Below, in pieces: positions 8,604-14,893 of a stretch of DNA of 16,058 bases. Numbering within the stretch: position 1 is the first letter of the stretch; every line of letters starts with the position of its first letter. Source of the DNA: Hyphomicrobiales bacterium (GTDB taxonomy: Bacteria; Pseudomonadota; Alphaproteobacteria; Rhizobiales; Devosiaceae); the NCBI GenBank assembly GCA_026989045.1, contig JALSJY010000143.1:1-16058 (forward strand). The letters run 5' to 3'. A model generated the notes under the pieces. The model was given only the letters and a program-made list of their open reading frames with translations. It ran no database searches and was not told the DNA's origin. The position numbers were made by a program, and so were the translations under genes.

Positions 8604-8639
8604 AATATGTTATAATTACAATATCAATATCAATATCAA
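8604..8639 (-). promoter_or_regulatory. Possible nnrU promoter using repeat units as -35 boxes
   Basis: On the minus strand the hexanucleotide array reads as repeated TTGATA, which matches the -35 consensus at five of six positions. A TATAAC (+ strand 8609-8614, five of six to the -10 consensus) lies 19 bases after the TTGATA copy at 8634-8639. An alternative CATATT (8604-8609) is 18 bases from the copy at 8628-8633. Transcription would begin just ahead of the ribosome binding site. This is inference from consensus matches in AT-rich sequence. Confidence 0.35.
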
Positions 8640-8720
8640 TATCAATATCAATATCAATATCAATATCAATATCAATATCAATATCAATATCAATATCAAT
8701 ATCAATATCAATATCAATAT
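8619..8720. repeat. Hexanucleotide microsatellite, 17 perfect copies of CAATAT
   Basis: The unit CAATAT is repeated 17 times without a mismatch over 102 bases, plus one trailing base at 8721. It fills most of the 176-base gap between the divergent nnrU and DUF1801 genes and lies outside any reading frame. Perfect uninterrupted arrays of this length are prone to slippage during replication, so copy number probably varies between cells. There are no spacers, so it is not a CRISPR array. Confidence 0.97.
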
Positions 8721-8765
8721 CCTAAGTTTGTCTACAGTTCACTAAGATTTTATAGGATTGAGAAT

Positions 8766-9182
8766 ATGACAATAGCTATTTTTCAAAACAGTGATGTTGC
8801 GGCTGTTTTTGATGCTTATCCAAAACCATTACAAGACAGACTATTAGAGTTGCGTGAGTTAATATTTGAGATGGCTTTAAAAATCGATGGAGTTGGTGAT
8901 TTACAAGAAACTTTGAAATGGGATCAGCCCGCTTATCTTACGCCACAGACAAAAAGTGGTACGACAATTCGCATTGATACGGATAATAAAAATGGCGGTG
9001 AGTATGCACTTTATGTTAATTGCAAAACTAGCCTAATTGAAAATTGGAAAACTCAATATCCAAACTTAAAATATGGTGGCACTCGCTCGTTACAATTTGC
9101 GCTTGATGAAGAATTGCCTAAGGAAGAGGTTATGCACATGATTGCAATGGCACTAACTTATAATAAACGCCAAAAATATTAA
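8766..9182 (+). CDS. DUF1801 domain protein
   Basis: This is a 138-residue soluble protein of the DUF1801/YdhG-like family. The N-terminal half (VFDAYPKPLQDRLLELRELIFEMA) is helical and precedes the conserved core (ETLKWDQPAYLTPQTKSGTTIRID), where the Trp/Pro/Tyr pattern is the family hallmark. The C-terminal part (TRSLQFALDEELPKEEVMHMIAMALTYN) also fits. The biochemical function of this widespread family is not established. No signal peptide or membrane segment is seen. The ATG at 8766 has AGGA eight bases upstream. It is divergent from nnrU across the hexanucleotide array and converges with ndk. A second DUF1801 protein lies at 11746. Confidence 0.85.
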   Translation: MTIAIFQNSDVAAVFDAYPKPLQDRLLELRELIFEMALKIDGVGDLQETLKWDQPAYLTPQTKSGTTIRIDTDNKNGGEYALYVNCKTSLIENWKTQYPNLKYGGTRSLQFALDEELPKEEVMHMIAMALTYNKRQKY

Positions 9183-9201
9183 GCACTAGAATATAGCGCA
9201 T

Positions 9202-9226
9202 AAAAAAGGCCGCCAAAATGGCGACC
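9202..9226 (-). terminator. Rho-independent terminator of ndk
   Basis: Read on the minus strand, GGTCGCCA, a TTT loop and TGGCGGCC form an 8-bp stem with one G-U pair (9208-9226), followed directly by six T (9202-9207). It stands about 25 bases past the ndk stop. On the plus strand the same stem could also slow transcription from the DUF1801 gene, although its T run there is separated from the stem. Confidence 0.9.
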
Positions 9227-9251
9227 TAAATATATTTTTGAAAAACTATTT

Positions 9252-9674
9252 TTAGCCAACAATTTCATCTTCAGTGAAGAAAAATTTAATTTCCTCAGCT
9301 GCTGTTTCTGGTGCGTCTGAGCCATGCACTGAGTTTTCACCAATTGAAAGGGCGAATTCTTTGCGGATTGTGCCCTCTTCTGCTTCAGCGGGATTTGTTG
9401 CGCCCATTACTTCACGATTTTTTGCAACAGCATTTTCACCTTCAAGAACCTGCACCACAACTGGCTCAGAAATCATGAATTCAACTAATTCACCAAAGAA
9501 TGGGCGCTCTTTATGCACGCCATAAAAGCCTTCAGCTTGCTCTTTAGTCATATGAATGCGCTTTGAAGCAACAATGCGCAGGCCTGCATCTTCAAATTTA
9601 GCAATGATTTTGCCAGTCAGGTTACGTTTTGTTGCATCAGGTTTAATGATTGAAAAAGTGCGCTCTAATGTCAT
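9252..9674 (-). CDS. ndk: Nucleoside diphosphate kinase
   Basis: Ndk moves the gamma phosphate of ATP to nucleoside diphosphates through a phosphohistidine, keeping NTP and dNTP pools balanced in the cytoplasm. The 140-residue length is normal. The N-terminus ERTFSIIKPDA contains the nucleotide-binding Lys11. The catalytic His117 sits in the invariant NSVHGSD motif (115-121). The GFYGVHKERPFF and VMGATNPAEA segments and the family's GTIRKEFAL loop are all present, so the enzyme looks intact. AGGA lies eight bases before the ATG. A strong hairpin terminator follows. It is transcribed away from the ABC-F gene, next to the holC-pepA group, an arrangement I recall in alphaproteobacteria. Confidence 0.98.
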   Translation of the reverse strand: MTLERTFSIIKPDATKRNLTGKIIAKFEDAGLRIVASKRIHMTKEQAEGFYGVHKERPFFGELVEFMISEPVVVQVLEGENAVAKNREVMGATNPAEAEEGTIRKEFALSIGENSVHGSDAPETAAEEIKFFFTEDEIVG

Positions 9675-9738
9675 GATATTTTCCTATGTTGTTATTTAAT
9701 GAGATAGATTTGAGCGCCTTTTAGACCCAAGCTGATTT

Positions 9739-9772
9739 GGTTTCAAGCGATAATAGGTTGCAAGCGATAATA
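9739..9772. repeat. Two tandem 17-bp repeats between ndk and ABC-F
   Basis: GGTTTCAAGCGATAATA (9739-9755) is followed without a gap by GGTTGCAAGCGATAATA (9756-9772), differing at one base. The pair lies in the divergent promoter region of ndk and the ABC-F gene. It may be a two-site operator or a small local duplication. No clear promoter can be assigned in 9675-9829. Confidence 0.6.
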
Positions 9773-9829
9773 ATATCGTTCATGAGAAGCTTGTTTTTCT
9801 CAACTAGTCCATCAACATTAAAGAATCTT

Positions 9830-11719
9830 ATGCTCTCAATCACTGACCTTACCTATAGAATTAGCAATCGAGTATTGTTCAACAAAGCCTGTGTTACCCT
9901 GCCAACGGGTTCAAAAACTGGCTTTGTTGGCAAAAACGGCTCGGGCAAAACTACGCTATTCAACCTGATGTTAAAACATATCTCACCCGATGATGGTGAT
10001 ATTTCTATTTTCAAACGTGCAAAAATTGGCACTGTGGCGCAAGAAGCTCCTTCAACAGAACAATCTGTTTTGGATATTGTGCTTAGCGCTGATATTGAGC
10101 GCACCGCACTTTTAGAAGAGGCTGAAACGGCGACTGATCCGCATCGTATATCTGAAATTCATATGCGTTTGGCTGATATTGATGCTCATAGTGCTGAGGG
10201 TCGGGCTAGTAATATTTTACGCGGGCTTGGCTTTGAGCATGAGCGCCAGCATATCGCTTGCTCTGAGCTTTCAGGGGGGTGGCGCATGCGGGTGGCGCTG
10301 GCGGGGGTGTTATTTTCTCAACCTGACCTTTTATTACTCGATGAGCCAACCAATTATCTCGATTTAGAGGGAACTTTATGGCTTGAGAATTATCTCGCCA
10401 CCTATCCCTATACTGTTTTTATGATTTCGCATGATCGTGATCTGCTAAACAAGGCTGTCTCATCAATCATTCATCTTGATAAGGGTGAGTTGAAATTTTA
10501 TCGCGGTAATTATGATACATTTGAAAAAACTCGCCGCATGCAAATGGAATTATCGAATAAATCACGTGAGAAAAGTTTAGAAAAAGCCGCTCACATGCAA
10601 AAATTTGTTGATCGGTTTCGAGCTAGCGCGACTAAAGCAAAACAAGCGCAAGCTCGGGTTAAAATGATTGAGAAGCTAAAGCCGCCGGAGGCACTTTTTG
10701 ATGACAATGCCCTGCCCTTCACATTTCAAAACCCTAAAAAAACTATGGCCAGCCCAATGCTGGATTTCGACAATGTTTCAGTTGGCTATGGTGAAACAAC
10801 TATTTTAAGCAGAATTTCACAGCGGATTGATCCTGAAGACAGGATTGCGCTTGTTGGCGTTAATGGCAATGGCAAGTCAACTTTTGCTAAGCTTATTGCG
10901 GGTGAATTAAAAGCAAAAGAAGGGCAGTTGCGCCGTGGACGCGGGCTAGAAATTGCCTTTTTTGCGCAACATCAAATGGATATGCTAAAACCAGAGCAAA
11001 CCTGCCTTGAGCATATTGAGCCGCTCATGCCCTATGATGGCGAAGCAAAACGGCGCGCCCGCATGGCGCAAATGGGACTTGGCATTGATAAAATGGGAAC
11101 TAAGGCAAAAGACCTATCGGGTGGCGAAAGAGCAAGGCTTTTATTAGGGCTAATTACCTTTAAGGGCCCGGGAATGTTAATCCTTGACGAGCCAACAAAC
11201 CATTTGGATATTGACAGCCGAGATGCATTGGTTGCAGCCCTTAATGAATATAGTGGTGCGGTGTTGATTATTTCGCATGACAGGCATTTGATTGAAGCAA
11301 CTGTTGATCAGATTTGGATTGCTGAGGGCGGCACAATAAAGCCTTATGATGATGATATTTCAGCTTATAAAAAAATGTTATTAAGTAATGCCCAGCAGAC
11401 AAAAGGTAAGGCAAAAAAACAAATCACTGGTAGTGCCAACGACAGGAAAAAAGAGCGTAAACTTGCCGCCGCAAAAAGAAAGCAACTTGCCCCTTTGAGA
11501 AAAGAAATACATACTTTAGAGCAGAAAACTTCTATCTTAAGGCTTGGGCTAGAAAGTGTTGAGACAAAACTAGCTGACCCGAGCCTTTATGAAAAAGAGC
11601 CAAAAGAGGCAATTGAATTGGGTAAAGAAAAGGTGAGATTTGAAACTGAGATTGCTAATTTAGAAGAGTTGTGGCTTGCTAAAAATGACGAGCTTGAAAA
11701 AGCACAAGAAGCACAATAA
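9830..11719 (+). CDS. ABC-F family ATP-binding protein (Uup/EttA-like)
   Basis: This is a soluble twin-ATPase ABC protein without membrane segments, 629 residues from the chosen ATG. Domain 1 has Walker A GKNGSGKT (34-41), signature LSGGW (147-151), Walker B ending in Asp171-Glu172, and His201. Domain 2 has GVNGNGKS (343-350), LSGGE (429-433), LILDEPTNHLD (from 450) and His483. Between them is the charged helical linker (about 232-285, Arg/Lys-rich) that in ABC-F proteins reaches the tRNA site of the ribosome. A Lys/Glu-rich coiled-coil tail (about 538-625) resembles that of Uup. The family acts on stalled or early translating ribosomes, and some members give antibiotic protection; which role applies here is not shown. 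The frame is open further upstream (TTG 9737, ATG 9782), but MLSITDLTYRI at 9830 matches the usual N-terminus. The Trp in the first signature replaces the more common Glu/Gln. Confidence 0.93.
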   Translation: MLSITDLTYRISNRVLFNKACVTLPTGSKTGFVGKNGSGKTTLFNLMLKHISPDDGDISIFKRAKIGTVAQEAPSTEQSVLDIVLSADIERTALLEEAETATDPHRISEIHMRLADIDAHSAEGRASNILRGLGFEHERQHIACSELSGGWRMRVALAGVLFSQPDLLLLDEPTNYLDLEGTLWLENYLATYPYTVFMISHDRDLLNKAVSSIIHLDKGELKFYRGNYDTFEKTRRMQMELSNKSREKSLEKAAHMQKFVDRFRASATKAKQAQARVKMIEKLKPPEALFDDNALPFTFQNPKKTMASPMLDFDNVSVGYGETTILSRISQRIDPEDRIALVGVNGNGKSTFAKLIAGELKAKEGQLRRGRGLEIAFFAQHQMDMLKPEQTCLEHIEPLMPYDGEAKRRARMAQMGLGIDKMGTKAKDLSGGERARLLLGLITFKGPGMLILDEPTNHLDIDSRDALVAALNEYSGAVLIISHDRHLIEATVDQIWIAEGGTIKPYDDDISAYKKMLLSNAQQTKGKAKKQITGSANDRKKERKLAAAKRKQLAPLRKEIHTLEQKTSILRLGLESVETKLADPSLYEKEPKEAIELGKEKVRFETEIANLEELWLAKNDELEKAQEAQ

Positions 11720-11745
11720 TTACAGACTTAAATAGTGAGAAAATT

Positions 11746-12102
11746 ATGCAAAAATCTAATGAGGAGAGAGTTCAAAAGTTTCTTGATGATATACAAGAAA
11801 TTGATGCGCTAAAATATGATATTTTGCAAAAATGCCGTGAGATAGTTTTTTCTATTTATCCAAATGTGAGCGAGCGCATTTTATATGGCGGGATTATGTT
11901 TTCACTAAAAGAAGATTTTGGCGGTATTTTCGTAAGTAAAAACCATATTTCATTTGAGTTTTCTCAAGGATATTTAATGAATGATCCTAAAAATAATTTA
12001 GAAGGAAGTGGTAAATATCGTCGGCATTTAAAGCTTAAAAAGCTTGATGATATTAGTGATAAACAAGTTGAGTTTTTTGTTAAGCAAGTAAAAACTAAAT
12101 AA
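11746..12102 (+). CDS. Small DUF1801 family protein
   Basis: The protein has 118 residues and is predicted to be cytoplasmic. An N-terminal helical segment (NEERVQKFLDDIQEIDALKY) leads to the core SERILYGGIMFSLKEDFGGIF, which matches the DUF1801 pattern of a short strand, Tyr-Gly-Gly and a second strand; a Lys-rich C-terminal segment follows (RRHLKLKKLDDISDKQVEFF). The family has no settled function. The gene starts 26 bases after the ABC-F stop on the same strand and is probably cotranscribed with it; GTGAGA lies upstream of the ATG. It is only distantly similar to the 138-residue DUF1801 protein at 8766, so the two are not a recent duplication. Confidence 0.78.
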   Translation: MQKSNEERVQKFLDDIQEIDALKYDILQKCREIVFSIYPNVSERILYGGIMFSLKEDFGGIFVSKNHISFEFSQGYLMNDPKNNLEGSGKYRRHLKLKKLDDISDKQVEFFVKQVKTK

Positions 12103-12118
12103 GTTAGGTAAAATATAT

Positions 12119-12904
12119 ATGCGCAGATTATTTTTTATTATAGTTTTTCTTACAAGCTTCCAAACTGTTGCCTTTGCGCAAGAAAAAAATAATTTAAGCG
12201 ATGCACAAGAATTTGCCTTAAATAATTCAATTTATGTTCTTTATCACGAAATTGCCCACTTGCTCATTTCTAAGCTTGATATTCCTATTCTTGGACGTGA
12301 AGAAAATGCGGCTGATAATTTTGCAACTCTTATGCTTTTAAGGGCAGAAACAGAACAGACCGATAATGTGCTTATAGATAGTGCTTATGGTTGGTTTTTA
12401 TCCAGCGAAAATGCTGATACAGAGGTCTATTCTGATGATGAATTATATGGCGAGCATAATTTGGATATTCAACGCGCCTTTCAAATTGTCTGTTTAATGG
12501 TGGGCAAAGACCCTGATGTTTTTGGCGAAATTGCTAATGAGGTTGGTTTAGATAAAGATAGGCAGGAAGATTGTGAAGATGACTTTAAACAAGCAGAAAA
12601 AAGCTGGGATAGAGTGCTTGCCCCTTATGTGAATGAGAAGCCTGACAACTTAAAAATCAATATTAGATATGACAGAGGCTATGGTTTGGTTTCTGCTGGC
12701 GCTCTTTTGCGTGATAATAAATTTTTTGAAAGTGCAATTGATAATATTCTTCGTAAATATAAATTACCAAGCCAGCCCAATATGCGCTCTAAAGAATGTC
12801 ATGAGGCCAATGCTTATTATGACAGTTGGACGGGTGAAATATTATTTTGCTATGAGTTAGTCGATGACTTCATACAAATGTATGAAAAAAATATTGCTGA
12901 GTAA
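12119..12904 (+). CDS. Secreted DUF4344-type putative metallopeptidase
   Basis: This 261-residue protein has an N-terminal Sec signal peptide (MRRLFFIIVFLTSFQTVAFA, cleavage after residue 20), so it acts in the periplasm or outside. A zinc-peptidase motif HEIAH is at 43-47 (YVLYHEIAHLLI), followed by GREENAADNFATLM (59-72), where Glu or Asp could be the third metal ligand. The family pattern continues with GEHNLDIQRAFQIVCLMVG and, near the C-terminus, the paired-cysteine region (SKECHEANAYYDSWTGEILFCYE). These agree with DUF4344, a family annotated as metallopeptidase by motif; its substrate is unknown. The start lies 16 bases after the DUF1801 stop, so ABC-F, DUF1801 and this gene form a likely operon. 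Its stop is only four bases from the stop of the convergent YitT gene, with no terminator between. Confidence 0.85.
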   Translation: MRRLFFIIVFLTSFQTVAFAQEKNNLSDAQEFALNNSIYVLYHEIAHLLISKLDIPILGREENAADNFATLMLLRAETEQTDNVLIDSAYGWFLSSENADTEVYSDDELYGEHNLDIQRAFQIVCLMVGKDPDVFGEIANEVGLDKDRQEDCEDDFKQAEKSWDRVLAPYVNEKPDNLKINIRYDRGYGLVSAGALLRDNKFFESAIDNILRKYKLPSQPNMRSKECHEANAYYDSWTGEILFCYELVDDFIQMYEKNIAE

Positions 12905-12908
12905 AAAT

Positions 12909-13529
12909 TTAACTTACCCCCATATAACGACCAGTTTTATGGTTTAACGCTACAACTAGATTTAAAATAAGCGCGCCCAGCATTGACAAAATCACCTTAT
13001 CGAAATCAAGCACAAATAAAGCCGCCCCCAATACTAAGCCATCTACAACAAGCTGAAAATAACCAGCTCTAACGCCATAATTATCCTGCAAATAAAGAGC
13101 TAAAAGATTTATACCTCCCATGCTTGCACGATGACGAAATAAAGACAGCACCCCCATTCCCATCAAACCACCGCCGACTATCACAGCAAAGAGAGGGTTG
13201 ATATTATCAATCATTAAATATTGCGGGAAAATCATAGTAAAAAGCGAAACCATACTCACCGCAATAAAAGACTTAATAGTGAATTTAATACCCATACGTA
13301 AAAGTGCAAAAATATAAAAAGGAATATTGATTATAAAAAACAATAGCCCAAAACCAATTCCACTTTCATAATGTATAAGAAATGCAATGCCAGCAGTGCT
13401 GCCAGTTGAAAGCATGGCTTTTGCATAAAAAACTAGGCCTAAGGCAACCAATCCAGTGCCTAAAAACATCGCCATAACATCATCATAAAAACTATGCTTT
13501 ACTGAATCAGTTTTTGGCTCTAACGACAT
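12909..13529 (-). CDS. YitT family membrane protein
   Basis: This is a 206-residue inner-membrane protein with about five or six hydrophobic segments (roughly 17-40, 55-78, 84-102, 110-130 and 155-200) and a short charged N-terminus. Features of the YitT/YczE-like family are visible: STGSTAGIAFLIHY early, GGGLMGMGVLSLFRHRASMGGINLLALYL in the middle and GVRAGYFQLVVDGLVLG later. The family is assigned as a membrane protein of unknown or possibly transport function. It has no DUF2179 cytoplasmic tail, unlike the Bacillus YitT proteins, so it is the short form. It starts six bases after the holC stop on the same strand, so it probably belongs to the pepA-holC transcript; no clear ribosome binding site is seen. 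Confidence 0.85.
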   Translation of the reverse strand: MSLEPKTDSVKHSFYDDVMAMFLGTGLVALGLVFYAKAMLSTGSTAGIAFLIHYESGIGFGLLFFIINIPFYIFALLRMGIKFTIKSFIAVSMVSLFTMIFPQYLMIDNINPLFAVIVGGGLMGMGVLSLFRHRASMGGINLLALYLQDNYGVRAGYFQLVVDGLVLGAALFVLDFDKVILSMLGALILNLVVALNHKTGRYMGVS

Positions 13530-13535
13530 AATATA

Positions 13536-14039
13536 TCAGGCTTTCTTTATCCACCGCCCAGAGGCATCTTGCTGCCAATAGGTCAAATCATTATCATCTT
13601 TTAGCTTTCGCCAAACATTACGTGCCTGCTCTACAATATTAGGATCATGGCCATCAAACATAAAGACTATTCTTTCATAATCCTTAGCATAATCTATTTT
13701 TAGCTCAGGGGTTTTTCCAGCAACAAAAAACCTAACATTTGCAGAGTTTTGATTATTCTCATCTGTAGTTATTAAAATTGGTTGTTCATTATCGTCTTTA
13801 GCACCTGCTATTGCATGCGCCAAAAAACTCTCATTATTAAAAGTCCATAATATTGCATCTAAGTCTTTGGCTTTTTCTTCACTACCAACCTCAACACCCG
13901 CCCGCCAACCGCGCTCAAGAGTTTTCTCAAGCAGAATTGGCAAGACTTTTTCTAACGGGCTTAATTCGAGGTGATAAAATAATATTTCCATTAAATCATC
14001 GCGATCCATTATGGGCGAGTTTTCGAAACGAAAAATCAT
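13536..14039 (-). CDS. holC: DNA polymerase III subunit chi
   Basis: HolC joins the clamp-loader psi subunit and, in E. coli, contacts single-strand binding protein at the replication fork. The 167-residue sequence has the family start MEILFYHLELSPLEKVLPILLEKTLERGWRAGVEV, the middle 'LDAILWTFNNESFLAHAIAG' and the closing FMFDGHDPNIVEQARNVWRKLK. Start choice: homology would allow Met17 (MEILFYHLE, at 13991), but only the ATG at 14039 has a good ribosome binding site (AGGA, six bases upstream), so I keep the longer form with a 16-residue extension. The extension may be real or the annotation may be long. It lies 78 bases after the secreted gene and 6 bases before yitT-like. Its place near pepA is common in proteobacteria. 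Confidence 0.92.
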   Translation of the reverse strand: MIFRFENSPIMDRDDLMEILFYHLELSPLEKVLPILLEKTLERGWRAGVEVGSEEKAKDLDAILWTFNNESFLAHAIAGAKDDNEQPILITTDENNQNSANVRFFVAGKTPELKIDYAKDYERIVFMFDGHDPNIVEQARNVWRKLKDDNDLTYWQQDASGRWIKKA

Positions 14040-14117
14040 TGTTATCCTGCACTAAAGGCACAATATGATTTATCTGAAAACTCGCTGTATGATAAAATAA
14101 TCTTTTCATCTTTTTAA

Positions 14118-14867
14118 TCAATCCAACCCACGCCAAGGCTTTGGCATTAGAACCCATCTACCAGCAACAAAAATCAGACCATCAAACCTCATGCCAGAAG
14201 TTTTCCCAGCCTTTACAAACTCAAAGCTAGCTATGGGATAATCATATATAAAATAATCTTTTACCTTGGCATATCCATTAGGGAATTTATTTAATTCCAT
14301 ATCAGCAATAGCTAGCTTTTGAGTTGTTGAGAATTCCACAATCACAGAGACATATTCTGGGTCAAGCTTTAACTCCTCTATAGCAGCATACATTTTTTCA
14401 TAAATGGCAGTTAAATTTGTAGCTAAAGGATCTTTATACACTGCTTGAATATCAGATGGTAAAGGCTGTAGCGAGATAAAAAAATCTGCAATATTTTGAT
14501 CTGAAGCAATGAAATCTTCTAGCATTTTTTTACCCTGATTAGCTGTTCCAAAATCATTACTATGAATTTTGATATATTCCTCTACTAGGGCGATATAATT
14601 TAACTTTGGTGATTGCTTGCAAAGGCTAGTTAGTTCAGCCTCCAATTCATTCCAGCTAAGCTCATGAATAGATTCTGAAACACCCGTTTTTCCTGCTATA
14701 TATCCACTAGCCCAAAAAATAACCATAGCGTTATCATAATATTCCATTTTCCCATCTAATGGCTCACAAACATCATCTGGATCAAAAATCAAGCCGCCTG
14801 CATAACTAACATTTGCAAACATAGTTGTTAAAGCAAACATAAAAGAGATAATAAGTTTTTTTAACAT
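14118..14867 (-). CDS. Secreted protein with HdeA-like N-terminal half (function unknown)
   Basis: I do not firmly recognise this 249-residue protein. It has a signal peptide (MLKKLIISFMFALTTMFANVSYA, probable cleavage after residue 23). Residues 30-100 resemble the HdeA acid-stress chaperone fold: a cysteine at 34 (DDVCEPLDG), a hydrophobic helix AMVIFWASGYIAGKTGV (47-63), then a second cysteine at 83 (LTSLCKQSP). The 49-residue Cys-Cys spacing is close to that of HdeA. The C-terminal half (about 130-249) has no motif I know; it contains two short hydrophobic or aromatic strands (VKDYFIYDYPIASFEFVKAG, and the final GLIFVAGRWVLMPKPWRGLD). AGGGG precedes the start. It begins 26 bases after pepA and is probably cotranscribed with it. 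A periplasmic chaperone-like or structural role is an inference only. Confidence 0.7.
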   Translation of the reverse strand: MLKKLIISFMFALTTMFANVSYAGGLIFDPDDVCEPLDGKMEYYDNAMVIFWASGYIAGKTGVSESIHELSWNELEAELTSLCKQSPKLNYIALVEEYIKIHSNDFGTANQGKKMLEDFIASDQNIADFFISLQPLPSDIQAVYKDPLATNLTAIYEKMYAAIEELKLDPEYVSVIVEFSTTQKLAIADMELNKFPNGYAKVKDYFIYDYPIASFEFVKAGKTSGMRFDGLIFVAGRWVLMPKPWRGLD

Positions 14868-14893
14868 TATACGCCCCTTAATTTCTATTAAAT

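Noticed and set aside
8619..8720. CRISPR array
   Set aside because: The repeat is a 6-base unit with no spacers; it is a microsatellite.
8728..8756. Sigma-70 promoter TTGTCT-17-TATAGG for the DUF1801 gene
   Set aside because: The -10 overlaps the ribosome binding site, so the transcript would begin too close to the ATG; matches are only four of six each.
9737..9829. Extended N-terminus of the ABC-F protein from TTG 9737 or ATG 9782
   Set aside because: The extra 16-31 residues do not resemble ABC-F proteins; MLSITDLTYRI is the usual start.
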